Assembly (NCBI RefSeq): GCF_900177645.1
Contig: NZ_FXAO01000004.1
Span: 467,453-531,452, forward strand
Reading direction: 5' to 3'
Origin: Arenibacter troitsensis
GTDB lineage: Bacteria > Bacteroidota > Bacteroidia > Flavobacteriales > Flavobacteriaceae
Length of the DNA: 64,000 nt
Under the pieces are notes generated by a model. That model did no database searches. It had not been told where the DNA came from and saw only the letters and a program-made list of their open reading frames with translations. Below, one piece after another: positions 1 through 9,598 of the stretch. Each line of letters starts with the position of its first letter. The stretch's first letter is position 1. The position numbers were made by a program, and so were the translations under genes.

Positions 1-1200
1 TAGATATGGCTGGGTCCAAGCAGTTTCGTATTTGATGTCCTCTATTGGATTTTCCTGAAGCTTAGTAGAAGTAATTTTGCTCCTTATAAAGAGTATATCA
101 TCCGTTAGCTCAAAATTGGCAGTAGTCCCTTCTACAGTCTTCAATTCCTTAACCTCCGTTTCCTCTTTTAGACAGCCTATAAAACTTATGGTATAGTCAA
201 CACCAGCTTCCGGTTCCACTTCCACCTTTATATTCCTATCGTCAATATCCAAGGTTTTAAGAGTAACCCCGGTGGAGGAATAAAAATCACCTCTCTCCAT
301 GGCCTCTATCAATGACGGAGCCGATAAGGAATCAGACTTCACCACTACCCATCCCCTCCCGGAATTGCTCCATTTTCTGCCCCTTTTATGGTAACTATGG
401 GAATCATCGGTCGCCAATCCATACATAAGGGGCTTTTTGGCCGCTATATAGGATATATTAATCTGATCCCACATTTCCTCAGTAGAAATATGGGTAGTAT
501 CTCCCATATTGTGCACTGCGGGATGTCCGTTGTACACTTCAAAAAAGCGCTCTCCCTTCAAGGATATCATATCTTCAAGGCTTATGCTGTAATAAAAATT
601 AGGATGATTAATGTGTGGCATAATAGGAACTCCCGTTTCTTTCCTTTGGTTTAGAACCGCATCAAGATTATTTTGCATGACTTCGGAAATGCTATTTCCT
701 CCCTGGGGATCAATTTTTTGCTGAATATTGGTAGCATTCATATGAACATGCTTACCCTCGAACCCGTCGGTAATTTCCTCCGAATGAATCACCAAAAAAT
801 CTTCAGGCTTTTCAAAAAGATCCCTATACTCTGCATAGGTCTTTAATTTTACTTGCACTTTTCCAGAGTCTGTTTTATAATCTACCCAATCTTCCCCATA
901 AGTTGCCAAATAGTTCTTAAAGCTGTTTTGATAAACAGAATCTTCCCTAACCTGTATCCATTTTTCCTCCATAGAAATGGTATTATGGTCCGACAGGGCT
1001 ATAAATTGGTAGTCGTTGGACTTGTACCAATCCAAAATAGTTTCAGGAAACTCGTCCCCATCGCTCCAGAAGGAATGGGTATGCAAATTCCCTTTATACC
1101 ATTTTTTCTTTACAGCGCCCTTAGCACTTTTAGTGCTATCACCGCAGCCTCCGATCAAAAAGGTCAAAATCAATAAAATAGAGGATAAAATAAATCTCAT
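1..1200 (-). CDS. PHP-domain lipoprotein (3' end cut by window edge)
   Basis: The frame stays open from an ATG at 1200 to the window edge, giving 400 codons without a stop, so the C-terminus is missing. The N-terminus is a lipoprotein signal peptide with the lipobox IGGC and the acylated Cys at residue 19. A PHP-type metal site follows: the HTH motif (His40, His42) in GNLHTHSFWSDGD, then SDHNT and a later MPHINHP segment. PHP proteins are metal-dependent phosphoesterases, and this one should sit on the periplasmic face of a membrane. The substrate cannot be read from the sequence. The gene diverges from the oxygenase at 1385. Confidence 0.8.
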   Translation of the reverse strand, partial: MRFILSSILLILTFLIGGCGDSTKSAKGAVKKKWYKGNLHTHSFWSDGDEFPETILDWYKSNDYQFIALSDHNTISMEEKWIQVREDSVYQNSFKNYLATYGEDWVDYKTDSGKVQVKLKTYAEYRDLFEKPEDFLVIHSEEITDGFEGKHVHMNATNIQQKIDPQGGNSISEVMQNNLDAVLNQRKETGVPIMPHINHPNFYYSISLEDMISLKGERFFEVYNGHPAVHNMGDTTHISTEEMWDQINISYIAAKKPLMYGLATDDSHSYHKRGRKWSNSGRGWVVVKSDSLSAPSLIEAMERGDFYSSTGVTLKTLDIDDRNIKVEVEPEAGVDYTISFIGCLKEETEVKELKTVEGTTANFELTDDILFIRSKITSTKLQENPIEDIKYETAWTQPYL

Positions 1201-1384
1201 ATCTAGGTTGGTTTGGAAATTAAGGAGAGAAAGTTAATGAAAATGTATTAGAAATCAGTGAATAAGCTATAAACATTACAATTAAACAATACCCCAATCA
1301 TAACAAATATGAATCACGTAACATGCGGTGTAAAACCAATTGCATTTTCATCTATTTTTGAGCGATTTTTAAAACCATAAAAAC

Positions 1385-2029
1385 TTGGTAGAATTATTTG
1401 AACAACTGGAGTTTAAGGAGAATCCACTTTATGAAAAAGTGATAGAGGATATCCTAATACAGAAATACAGTATTGTGGATGATTTTTTCTCTCCCGGGGA
1501 TGTGGCCCAATTGCGTAATTCCCTACTGGCCAAATATGAAGAGGACCAGTTTAAAAAAGCGGCTATTGGGAACCGTGTCAACGAATTGATCATTAAGGCA
1601 ATCCGTGGCGATTTTATCCTTTGGATGGATGAAAGCAGCAACGATATATTGGAACAACAATTTTTTCTGAAAATTAATGAATTGGCAAACTATTTGAACA
1701 AGACCTGCTTTATGGGCATCCTTTTCAAAGAATTTCACTATGCCATCTATCCAGAGGGTACTTTTTATAAGAGACATTTGGATACCTTTCAGAATGACGA
1801 TAGGCGTAAACTTTCCATGGTCTGTTATTTGAATGAACCAGACTGGATACCAGAAAAAGATGGTGGTGAATTGGTACTATACTTACCAACGGAACATGGG
1901 GAAGAGGCAAAACATATTGCCCCATTTCCGGGAAGGGTCGTTATTTTTGAAAGTCAGGAATTGGAGCACGAAGTAAAACCCGCCCATCGTGAAAGGCTCA
2001 GCATCACTGGTTGGTTAAAGACCAGGTAA
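1385..2029 (+). CDS. 2OG-Fe(II) dioxygenase (prolyl 4-hydroxylase-like)
   Basis: This 214-residue protein carries the double-stranded beta-helix metal and co-substrate residues of the 2-oxoglutarate/Fe(II) dioxygenases. His131 and Asp133 are in KRHLDTF, the distal His195 is in ELEHEVKP, and Arg204, which would bind 2-oxoglutarate, is in ERLSITGW. The overall plan matches small SM-20/prolyl-hydroxylase-like bacterial enzymes. The likely reaction is hydroxylation of a protein or small substrate, target unknown. The start is a TTG at 1385, because an in-frame stop lies at 1370-1372 and the next Met (residue 81) would remove much of the fold. No Shine-Dalgarno is visible. It is a single-gene unit. 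Confidence 0.82.
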   Translation: MVELFEQLEFKENPLYEKVIEDILIQKYSIVDDFFSPGDVAQLRNSLLAKYEEDQFKKAAIGNRVNELIIKAIRGDFILWMDESSNDILEQQFFLKINELANYLNKTCFMGILFKEFHYAIYPEGTFYKRHLDTFQNDDRRKLSMVCYLNEPDWIPEKDGGELVLYLPTEHGEEAKHIAPFPGRVVIFESQELEHEVKPAHRERLSITGWLKTR

Positions 2030-2041
2030 CCTTCAACTTAC

Positions 2042-2155
2042 TTATCTTTTGAATTTTCTATTGTTTTTGATTCGATTAACGAAATAAACTACCAATAAAA
2101 CCAAGGCGAGAAGAGGGAAAACAAAGTTCCCGTTTAAGAACGATAAAATATCCAT
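2042..2155 (-). CDS. 37-residue single-pass membrane protein
   Basis: A short complete frame on the minus strand runs from ATG at 2155 to TAA at 2042. It begins MDILSFLNGNF, continues into one hydrophobic segment of about 16 residues (FPLLALVLLVVYFV) and ends in a strongly basic tail (NRIKNNRKFKR). This N-out/C-in arrangement with positive charges after the helix is typical of small bacterial membrane proteins. It lies 39 nt downstream of the DUF4199 gene on the same strand and probably shares its transcript. No function can be assigned. Confidence 0.6.
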   Translation of the reverse strand: MDILSFLNGNFVFPLLALVLLVVYFVNRIKNNRKFKR

Positions 2156-2194
2156 TGTAAAAGTTTAAAAAAATAAAACGGTGAACGGTGCCGG

Positions 2195-2671
2195 TTATTG
2201 TTTCTTCACAAAAAACGCCACAATCGCCGAAGTAACGATCCCCATGGTCAATGCACCAAAAAGACTTTGAAGTATATAGCTCTTTAAATTAAAATAGCTC
2301 TCCGCAGCTTCCTGATCCATTTTACCAGAATCCACCACAAAATTAATAATATTTGTAAAATATTCGGGCGTAATTAATGTACTGGTGATATATTGTGTTA
2401 ACGGACTAATTACGGCAATGATCACACTTAAAATAATACCGCTTATAAATCCCTGTTTCCAACTCATTTTTCCATCATAATCCACCTTTCTTTTATCCAA
2501 AAGTGCCAACACATATACTGCTACAGCTATGATGGCAAAAAAATTGGTATATATGGCGTGCTTTTCAATGAGTACATCGTGCCAGCCCATAGATTTCTCA
2601 AAGACCATCCAAAGCAGGGTAGCCAGTGCAAAAATAATGGCCCATTTAATTTCAATACGGTACTTACTCAT
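2195..2671 (-). CDS. DUF4199 family integral membrane protein
   Basis: This 158-residue protein has four predicted membrane helices: around residues 8-25, 42-60, 75-95 and 135-155. The linker between helices three and four contains acidic and aromatic residues (TPEYFTNIINFVVDSGKMDQEAAESYF). That pattern, and the opening KYRIEIKWAIIFAL, fit the DUF4199 family, which is common in Bacteroidota and has no established role. The start codon is 3 nt from the stop of the crotonase gene upstream, so the two are almost certainly co-transcribed. Confidence 0.8.
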   Translation of the reverse strand: MSKYRIEIKWAIIFALATLLWMVFEKSMGWHDVLIEKHAIYTNFFAIIAVAVYVLALLDKRKVDYDGKMSWKQGFISGIILSVIIAVISPLTQYITSTLITPEYFTNIINFVVDSGKMDQEAAESYFNLKSYILQSLFGALTMGIVTSAIVAFFVKKQ

Positions 2672-2674
2672 AAT

Positions 2675-3445
2675 CTAGTTATTTTTGAATTTTTCAATTG
2701 CTTTCTTAGTTGCTTCTGAAATAGCCAAACGTCCGGTTATTTCTGCCCGGTTGGTCAGTAAAGTGTCCCAATGACCTGTCCCTTCCCAAAGCACCTTTTT
2801 CCATTCCTCCAATGCCTCAGGATTATAGCTGGCCAATTTTTCAGTGAATATTCCCAGTCCCTTGTCCATTTCCACCGTTTTATCAAAAACTTTAGAAAAC
2901 AACCCCTTTTCCTGCGCCCAATAAGCGTTTTTCCATTCATTGGGGGAAAGCGACAGTTCGGATAGGGCGGCAACGCCAATTTTTCGTTGAACCGCCGGTG
3001 CAATCACCATGGGTGCAATGCCTATGGTTAACTCGGATAAACGTATGGAGGCCGCCTCAACGGCAAAAACATAATCGCATGCAGAAATAATTCCTACCCC
3101 ACCGCCAACGGCCTTACCTTGCACCCTGCCCACGATTATCTTTTTACAGGTCCTCATTGCATTGATAAGATGGGCAAACCCACTGAAGAATATTTTACCT
3201 TCGGACAGGTCTTTCACTTCCAATAATTCATCAAAAGAGGCTCCTGCACAGAATGCCCTATCCCCTTCGGATTTTAATACAATGACAGATACCTCCACAT
3301 TATTGGATAATTCACCCAAAGTCTTTGTGAGTCTTTCCAATAGTTCGGATACAAATGAATTACTGGCCGGATGACCAAATTCTACCGTGGCTATGCCATT
3401 GATGATGCTTGTATATAAACTTCCGTTAGATCGGCTTGTACCCAT
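2675..3445 (-). CDS. Enoyl-CoA hydratase/isomerase (crotonase) family protein
   Basis: This 256-residue crotonase-fold protein has the two oxyanion-hole segments of the family, AFCAGASFDEL and GKAVGGGVGIISACDY. An acidic residue sits at the usual catalytic position (RLSELTIGIAP). Crotonases act on acyl-CoA thioesters by hydration, isomerisation or hydrolysis. The second canonical glutamate is not obvious, so the exact reaction is uncertain; methylglutaconyl-CoA hydratase or another branched-chain step is possible. It lies between MATE and DUF4199 genes in a tight minus-strand row. Confidence 0.85.
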   Translation of the reverse strand: MGTSRSNGSLYTSIINGIATVEFGHPASNSFVSELLERLTKTLGELSNNVEVSVIVLKSEGDRAFCAGASFDELLEVKDLSEGKIFFSGFAHLINAMRTCKKIIVGRVQGKAVGGGVGIISACDYVFAVEAASIRLSELTIGIAPMVIAPAVQRKIGVAALSELSLSPNEWKNAYWAQEKGLFSKVFDKTVEMDKGLGIFTEKLASYNPEALEEWKKVLWEGTGHWDTLLTNRAEITGRLAISEATKKAIEKFKNN

Positions 3446-3471
3446 ATTATTATCTTAGTGGTATTTCAAAT

Positions 3472-4806
3472 TTAAGCGTTTTGAAGAAGCGGACGAAACT
3501 TTCGTCTAAATTTCCATACCAAAGCCCCTCCCCTTATAAACATCCAAAGCGTAAAGGCTATCCATATTCCATATAGGCCCCATCCAAGGAATTTACCAAG
3601 GAATAGCATAGGAACAAAACCTAGGAAGGTGGCCACCAATAAAACATTCCTAAGGTATTTCATTTCCCCCAAACCTTTAAATAGTCCATCGAAAACAAAG
3701 GCAACCATATTCATCGGAATTCCTAGAATAAGGATAAAAAATATGGAATAAAAGGTTTGCAATACCGTTATATCATTGGAGAATATACGCCCAATAGGTC
3801 CATAGAACAAAAAGCCCACAACAACAAGTATCAAACTTATCACAAAACCATACAACATTATTTTTTTGGCCAATTCCCAAAGTCCGTCGTAGTTCTTGGC
3901 CCCCAGAAGCTTTCCCCCCATAATATTCCCTGCTGCCCCATAGCCGTCAATAAAAAAAGCCGAAAAAAGCCATAGATTAATTGCAATGGTATGCGCCCCT
4001 ATATATTTGTCCCCTAAGGCAGTAGCCTCCCTAACAGCCAAGATCAAGGCAATGTTTAAGGCCAGTGCCCTTACAAAGAGATTCAAACTCATGACCACCA
4101 ACCTGCCCAATTCCGGATGAAGGGGAAATTTAAGGGCCAAACTGATATCTGTTTTTGTAATCAGCAGTACAAATGCCATTAAAGCCATAATACCTTGGGC
4201 AATTAAACTGGCCCATGCCGCCCCTTCCAAATACATTGGGGAAACAATCCCTTCTACCCCATAAACCAAGATAAAATCCATTACTATATTTAAAACAGCC
4301 CCCGTAATGGCAATCAACATTGGGTAATAGGTATTTTGCAGACCTCTAAAAATACCCATAACCGCAAATACAAAAAGGGTTAAGGGAAAACCCCAGACCC
4401 GTATGGAATAGTAAGAAATACAGAGTTCCAAAATTTTTCCAGAGGCGTTGAGCAAAACAAATATTTCCTCCACTATAAATACCGTGGAGAGAAGGATTAA
4501 AATACTTAGCAGAATGTTTAGGAAAATGGCCTGTGCCGGTAGTGTTTTAACCCTCTCCAACTTCCCAGCACCTAAATATTGGGAAATTATAGCCGAGATG
4601 GCACTACGCGTCTGACCCAATATCCAAATCAACATGGATAAAAACGAACCCACTATTCCCGCTGCTGCCAAGGATTCCATACCATCTTCGGGTATGTTGC
4701 CCACAATGGCGGTATCCGTTATGGACAGAATTGGTTCGGCAATACCCGCAATAGTTGCGGGAATGGCAAGATTATTTATGGTTTTAAAATTTATTGGGGT
4801 TTTCAA
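3472..4806 (-). CDS. MATE family efflux transporter
   Basis: The 444-residue protein has about twelve hydrophobic helices arranged as two similar halves. Its N-terminus, NNLAIPATIAGIAEPILSIT followed by DTAIVG, is typical of DinF-type MATE exporters, which expel drugs or cationic metabolites in exchange for Na+ or H+. The length is normal. It is separated by 12 nt from the acetyltransferase upstream and 26 nt from the crotonase downstream, so the row is likely one transcript. Substrate unknown. Confidence 0.9.
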   Translation of the reverse strand: MKTPINFKTINNLAIPATIAGIAEPILSITDTAIVGNIPEDGMESLAAAGIVGSFLSMLIWILGQTRSAISAIISQYLGAGKLERVKTLPAQAIFLNILLSILILLSTVFIVEEIFVLLNASGKILELCISYYSIRVWGFPLTLFVFAVMGIFRGLQNTYYPMLIAITGAVLNIVMDFILVYGVEGIVSPMYLEGAAWASLIAQGIMALMAFVLLITKTDISLALKFPLHPELGRLVVMSLNLFVRALALNIALILAVREATALGDKYIGAHTIAINLWLFSAFFIDGYGAAGNIMGGKLLGAKNYDGLWELAKKIMLYGFVISLILVVVGFLFYGPIGRIFSNDITVLQTFYSIFFILILGIPMNMVAFVFDGLFKGLGEMKYLRNVLLVATFLGFVPMLFLGKFLGWGLYGIWIAFTLWMFIRGGALVWKFRRKFRPLLQNA

Positions 4807-4818
4807 AAAAAGAATCTT

Positions 4819-5319
4819 TTATAAAATTAACTCATAACAATGAAAGGGAAATTCACTTTGCTTAGGAAAATATATATCCCCAACCTCCCGGTAACCACGT
4901 GCCTGATAGAATTTATTATTGCGGCTGTTTTTACTGAAAGTATCCAGCCTTACGGATATAAACCCACCTTTACGGGCATAATCTTCCGCAAAATCCATTA
5001 GATCTTGGGCATAACCCTTTTTTTGTTCCTTAGGATGCACTGCCAAGCGGTGAATGTAAAGATTATTTGTATTTGGAGTTAACCAGTTAATTGGAAAATA
5101 CTCATCATCCATTAACGTGGATACTACGATTGTTCCAATTATTTCCCCATTTTTCTCCAAAACATAAAGTTCCTTACGGTCAATATCCTTTTCAAAGGCT
5201 TCCTTTGAGGGATAAAACTCGTTCCATTGATAAATGCCCTGGTCTATCATGCTTTTTGCACAGGCCTTTGTAATATTAAGAATATCCGGAATTTCCAATA
5301 TCTTTGCCAATCGAATCAT
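4819..5319 (-). CDS. GNAT family N-acetyltransferase
   Basis: This 166-residue protein has the GNAT fold. The central acetyl-CoA-binding motif is LYIHRLAVHPKEQKKGYAQD (about residues 88-107), where Q/K-K-G-Y corresponds to the R/Q-x-x-G-x-G/A loop. It is followed by SVRLDTFSKN and FYQARGYREVG, the usual C-terminal strand. It transfers an acetyl group from acetyl-CoA to an amine; the acceptor is not predictable. It is the first gene of the minus-strand row ending at the 37-residue membrane protein. The ATG at 5319 gives a normal-length domain. Confidence 0.87.
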   Translation of the reverse strand: MIRLAKILEIPDILNITKACAKSMIDQGIYQWNEFYPSKEAFEKDIDRKELYVLEKNGEIIGTIVVSTLMDDEYFPINWLTPNTNNLYIHRLAVHPKEQKKGYAQDLMDFAEDYARKGGFISVRLDTFSKNSRNNKFYQARGYREVGDIYFPKQSEFPFHCYELIL

Positions 5320-5564
5320 GTACGGTTGAATTTAATTTGTAAATTTATGCTATTCGTGAATAATGCTATCAAAGAAAGGGAACAACCCTTTATTTGATAT
5401 TAACCAAGATGTTTAACTACGCCATGTCTGACCAACAAACAAGTATGGGCGTTAAAAGCAATTAATACTGAACTTATGAAATGAGCCATAACAATTTTGG
5501 ATATTTACTGAAATGATTAATATGGCGAATTACATCTGACCAATAATTAAATAAACCTAAACAG

Positions 5565-6362
5565 ATGAAAAACATCCTCGTTCCCATCGGAACCTCTGAA
5601 AATGCCCATGAAACATTACAATATGCGGTTGACTTTGCTACCGAATTCGACTCCAACATCTATGTAATGGAAGTATTTAGTGTTAGTGCCAGTGCCAGCA
5701 GCTTGGCCAATATTAGGGAAAAACTGGACGAAAGTACCAAAGAACATATAAAAGGGGTCATTGACAAGGTGGATGCGAGGAATATAAATATAAAGATAGC
5801 TACCTACAACGGTGACATTGTTGACGGACTTAAAGATATTGATAGGGATCTAGGAATTGACCTAATTATTTTGGCACCTAGAAGTAATGACATCCGAGAA
5901 GAATATTATTTAGGAAATACTTCTGGTAAAATTGTAAAACAAACAGATATTCCTACCCTTATTGTACCAAAAGGGACCGTTTTTAAACCGTTTAAAACCA
6001 TATTGACAGCCTTTAAATCGGGGGTATTAAAGCAGAAGAGTATTTTAAACCCCTTGGTTGAAATTAAGAAAAAATTCGAATCCAAGGTGAGTCTATTATT
6101 TGTAAAGACCCCAGGCTATACCAAGGAAGATCTTAAAATAAACATGTCTTTAATGGGTCTGAGTTCTGAACTTACCCAATCTGAAAATCCATCTACCTAT
6201 TTGGGAGTCCTGCAACATTTTGAGGCCAAACATCCGGACTTATTATGTGTTTTTAGAAGAAAAAGAGGATTTTTCAAAAAACTATGGGAAAGGAACACTA
6301 TCCTTAAATCGGAATTCTACGCCCCGGTACCTGTATTGGTCTTAAGTGTGAAGAAAGACTAA
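5565..6362 (+). CDS. Universal stress protein (UspA family)
   Basis: The 265-residue protein starts with the UspA strand and loop (MKNILVPIGTSENAHETLQYAVDFA, residues 1-25) and ends its first domain with STSGKIVKQTDIPTLIVPKG-like residues (GNTSGKIVKQTD, then PTLIVPKG). The second half (FKTILTAFKSG to VPVLVLSVKK) is a diverged second USP domain. Such tandem proteins bind ATP or act as stress-induced regulators in the cytoplasm. The gene is monocistronic. Two CTGACCAA half-sites upstream (near 5428 and 5537) echo the Crp/Fnr palindromes at 21-25 kb but lack the second arm. Confidence 0.88.
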   Translation: MKNILVPIGTSENAHETLQYAVDFATEFDSNIYVMEVFSVSASASSLANIREKLDESTKEHIKGVIDKVDARNINIKIATYNGDIVDGLKDIDRDLGIDLIILAPRSNDIREEYYLGNTSGKIVKQTDIPTLIVPKGTVFKPFKTILTAFKSGVLKQKSILNPLVEIKKKFESKVSLLFVKTPGYTKEDLKINMSLMGLSSELTQSENPSTYLGVLQHFEAKHPDLLCVFRRKRGFFKKLWERNTILKSEFYAPVPVLVLSVKKD

Positions 6363-6431
6363 GAAATTTGGAAATAGCTGAAATTGTGCTTTGATTATGT
6401 TGGAAAAAGTATTTTCTTTGCGGCAGCCAAA

Positions 6432-6511
<80 letters not shown>

Positions 6512-6520
6512 ATAAATACA

Positions 6521-6556
6521 GAGCTTCAAGAGTTTTTAACTTTTGGAGCTTTTTTA
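6521..6556 (+). terminator. Intrinsic terminator of tRNA-Ala
   Basis: A 10-bp stem (GCTTCAAGAG with CTTTTGGAGC, two G-U pairs when read on the plus strand) closes a 7-nt loop. It is followed by six T residues, starting 10 nt after the encoded CCA. Confidence 0.85.
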
Positions 6557-6696
6557 TTTGCACGCAATTTGAACGCGCAATATGTACAAAATTAATTTAA
6601 TATCAAATGATATCTTTTGATGGATCAGGAACAAAAAAATCACTAAATTGTATGTCGGGACTACAGTAATTTAATTTTTAAAAACGGTTTTTCACA

Positions 6697-9408
6697 ATGA
6701 AAATTTGGTATAATTTAATATACTATTTTTTGCTATCCCTACCCATTTTTTCCCAAGATAACAACAACATTATAGATTTATCCATAGCCGAAAAGATATA
6801 CCTTCAACTCCATTCCAATGCCTATGCCATGGACCAAGACATTTGGTTCAAGGCCATTGTAACCAACTCGGAAAACCATATTCCATCCAACCTAAGTCGG
6901 GTACTCTATGTAGATCTGATCGGACCCAATGAACAAATTATAGCACATAGATTAGTGAAACTTACCCAAGGTATTGGCACGGGTTCTTTTGAATTTAACA
7001 AGGACATGCCAACAGGGCGCTATTTGATCCGCGCCTATACCCAATGGAACCGTAATTTCGGCAATGATTTCATGTTCAAGGCCTATGTGGACCTATATGC
7101 TCCAACTCAAAACAATGATAAGGCCCCTATTGAGGCACTGTCCGTACTGGAAAAAGAGCATGGGCGTTGGAACGTAACAGGGCAGCTCTGGCCAAAAAAA
7201 ATGGGGAGTGATAATGAACGGCAGGTCCAGGTATATCTGGACTGGGGCAAGGACAAGGATACGATCAAGGTCAACAGAAAGTCCCGAGATCTATATACAC
7301 TGGATTACGAAATTCCAGAAAAATTGGACTGGATTACCCTCACCTTGGCCACTGGCCAAGGTCTTCGCCATACCAAAACAATAGTTCTGAACAATCCCCC
7401 AATAGATTTACAATTCCTTCCCGAAGGTGGTGACATCATCCATGGATTCCGTAACAAAATCGGTTTTAAGGCCGTAGGTGTGGATGGTAAGGGAAAGATG
7501 GTCCAAGGCGAGGTATTGGATGGCATAGGCCAAAAGATAGCCACTTTTAAGAGCAACCATTTGGGTATGGGTTTTTTCTTTGTGGAGGCCGATAGCACTT
7601 CCACCTATAGTGCAAAAATTGTCTATTCGGACAGCCTAGAAACCGAAGTAACCTATCCCTTGCCCAAAGTAGTGTCCAAAGGGAGCATCCTATCTTTGGG
7701 CAGGGCCAAGGATAAGATCCGCATCCAAGTGGAATCCAATTATTTGAACGATCGCGTATTCATAAAGGCAAGTTGCAGGGGAACGGATTATTATTTAATG
7801 GAGGGGCCCTTAAGGGAAGGCCGCTTGTCTTACCACTTGCCGTCTAGCAAATTGCCCGAGGGAGTCATAGTCTTTACCCTAATGGACGAAGAACGAATTC
7901 CTGTAGCGGAACGCTTATACTTTAACGAATCCGAACACGACCGATTGGATATTTCCCTGTCTACGGACAAAAAACATTATGGACGGAAGGAAGCAACCAA
8001 ACTAGATATTGAGGTTTCTGGAAAGGGTTCGGCACCAACAACCACCGATCTATCCATTTTGGCCATAAACAAGGAACATTGGCATCAGGGGAAGGGAGAG
8101 ACCATTCGCTCCTATTTTTTATTGACTTCTGAACTAAGGGGAGAATTAGAAGAACCCGATTACTACTTCAGGGAAGATGGGCCAACTAACTACAACGATC
8201 TGGACGCATTGCTATTGACCCAAGGGTGGCGCCGCTACAAACATCCGATAAGGCGGCAGGGTGGGAGGTTCTATTGGCCCCAACAGGCACTTGAAATAAA
8301 GGGTACCCTACGTACGGGTTTTCCCAAAAGGGAACTTGTGAATGGTGCCGATATCTCCCTGGTCACCTTTGGCGAGGCACCTTCTTTCTATGCCCAGGAA
8401 ACGGATAGTATGGGAAGGTTCCATTTTTTATTGGACGATGCCTATGGCAAACGGATGAAGGTATTGCTGAATAGCAAGGACCAGGAGGGCAAAAAGACCA
8501 ACTATACCATTTTGATGGATACCCTCAACCGTCCTAAAGTGGAATATGAACCTATTATTTCTGTAGAAAAAGTAGATCCCGTTGCCCGGGCTGTGGTAAA
8601 GGCTCAGAAGGAGCGGCAAAAAACGGAGGCGATATTTGACTCCCTGTATGGCGTAACCCAATTGGACGAGGTGGTGGTCGAGGGCTATCGATTGACCCCT
8701 GAACGGCAAAAGGCCTACAAACAATTCGGGGAACCTGATGTGATTATAGAAGGGGATGTACTGCGTTCCAAAGAAAAGAAATGGTCCTACGGGCTGTACA
8801 GTATCCTTATGTTCGAATATGGGGACCAGGTAACAATAGAGCAATTTTCCGATGGCTTTATGCTGGCCCACGTTATAGGAGGCCGAGGAGAACCGACCTT
8901 GTTGGTGGTGGACGGCAAATTACTCACTAAAGAGGAATATGAGTTTGTTCCCCAAATGCCCCCTGGTATCGTGGAGAGTGTGGAAATTATAAAATACGCC
9001 AAATTTTTTGTAAAACAATATCTGACAGTTTTTCCTGAGACAGATCCCTTGGAAGCTCCTACTTTAGGCCATATTATTTCTGTCTATACCAAAGGAGGAG
9101 TGGGCATTCATGGTACCGATAGACTTGCACCAGGTACAATGGAATCTACTATTGAAATATTCTCCCCTGAAAAGGAATTCTATGCCCCGAAATATGACAG
9201 ACCGGCTGAAGATAGTCAAAAACCGGATCTAAGATCGGTGATTCATTGGGCTCCTAGTATAAAGACCGATCAAGATGGTAAAGCTTCGGCTAGTTTTTAC
9301 AATGGGGACATTCCCGGAGATTACCTAATTGTTGTGGAGGCAATTTCCGAGGATGGCCGCATTGGATACCTAGAAAAAAAATATTCTGTTGAAGTGGAAG
9401 ACTACTAA
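6697..9408 (+). CDS. Large secreted protein with macroglobulin-like and TonB plug-like domains
   Basis: This 903-residue protein begins with a signal peptide (MKIWYNLIYYFLLSLPIFSQ). Residues about 25-150 look like an MG2/beta-sandwich domain (KIYLQLHSNAYAMDQDIWFKA, then PTGRYLIRAYTQW). A carboxypeptidase-regulatory-like stretch follows (IKGTLRTGFPKRELVNGADI). A plug-like segment comes next (LDEVVVEGYR near 650, then EPTLLVVDGKLLTKEEYEFV and VESVEIIKYAKFF). The C-terminus resembles alpha-2-macroglobulin (HWAPSIKTDQDGKASASFY). Bacteroidota encode many such proteins, often annotated as plug-domain or MG2 proteins, with a presumed cell-envelope role. No barrel follows the plug, so it is not a TonB receptor. 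Confidence 0.75.
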   Translation: MKIWYNLIYYFLLSLPIFSQDNNNIIDLSIAEKIYLQLHSNAYAMDQDIWFKAIVTNSENHIPSNLSRVLYVDLIGPNEQIIAHRLVKLTQGIGTGSFEFNKDMPTGRYLIRAYTQWNRNFGNDFMFKAYVDLYAPTQNNDKAPIEALSVLEKEHGRWNVTGQLWPKKMGSDNERQVQVYLDWGKDKDTIKVNRKSRDLYTLDYEIPEKLDWITLTLATGQGLRHTKTIVLNNPPIDLQFLPEGGDIIHGFRNKIGFKAVGVDGKGKMVQGEVLDGIGQKIATFKSNHLGMGFFFVEADSTSTYSAKIVYSDSLETEVTYPLPKVVSKGSILSLGRAKDKIRIQVESNYLNDRVFIKASCRGTDYYLMEGPLREGRLSYHLPSSKLPEGVIVFTLMDEERIPVAERLYFNESEHDRLDISLSTDKKHYGRKEATKLDIEVSGKGSAPTTTDLSILAINKEHWHQGKGETIRSYFLLTSELRGELEEPDYYFREDGPTNYNDLDALLLTQGWRRYKHPIRRQGGRFYWPQQALEIKGTLRTGFPKRELVNGADISLVTFGEAPSFYAQETDSMGRFHFLLDDAYGKRMKVLLNSKDQEGKKTNYTILMDTLNRPKVEYEPIISVEKVDPVARAVVKAQKERQKTEAIFDSLYGVTQLDEVVVEGYRLTPERQKAYKQFGEPDVIIEGDVLRSKEKKWSYGLYSILMFEYGDQVTIEQFSDGFMLAHVIGGRGEPTLLVVDGKLLTKEEYEFVPQMPPGIVESVEIIKYAKFFVKQYLTVFPETDPLEAPTLGHIISVYTKGGVGIHGTDRLAPGTMESTIEIFSPEKEFYAPKYDRPAEDSQKPDLRSVIHWAPSIKTDQDGKASASFYNGDIPGDYLIVVEAISEDGRIGYLEKKYSVEVEDY

Positions 9409-9598
9409 GTGAATTGAAAAATTCCAACACCAATATGTACCTACCAGAAACCTACAACCAACCTAGTAAACTCCACTCCTGGACTTTCTGGGAAAAATTA
9501 TGGAACAAATTAGGAAGATGGAAGAAACCAATCCTCAAGACAGGGTGTATATGTATAATTTTGGTATGGAAGCCTTCCAAATTACAATACCTAGGTTT

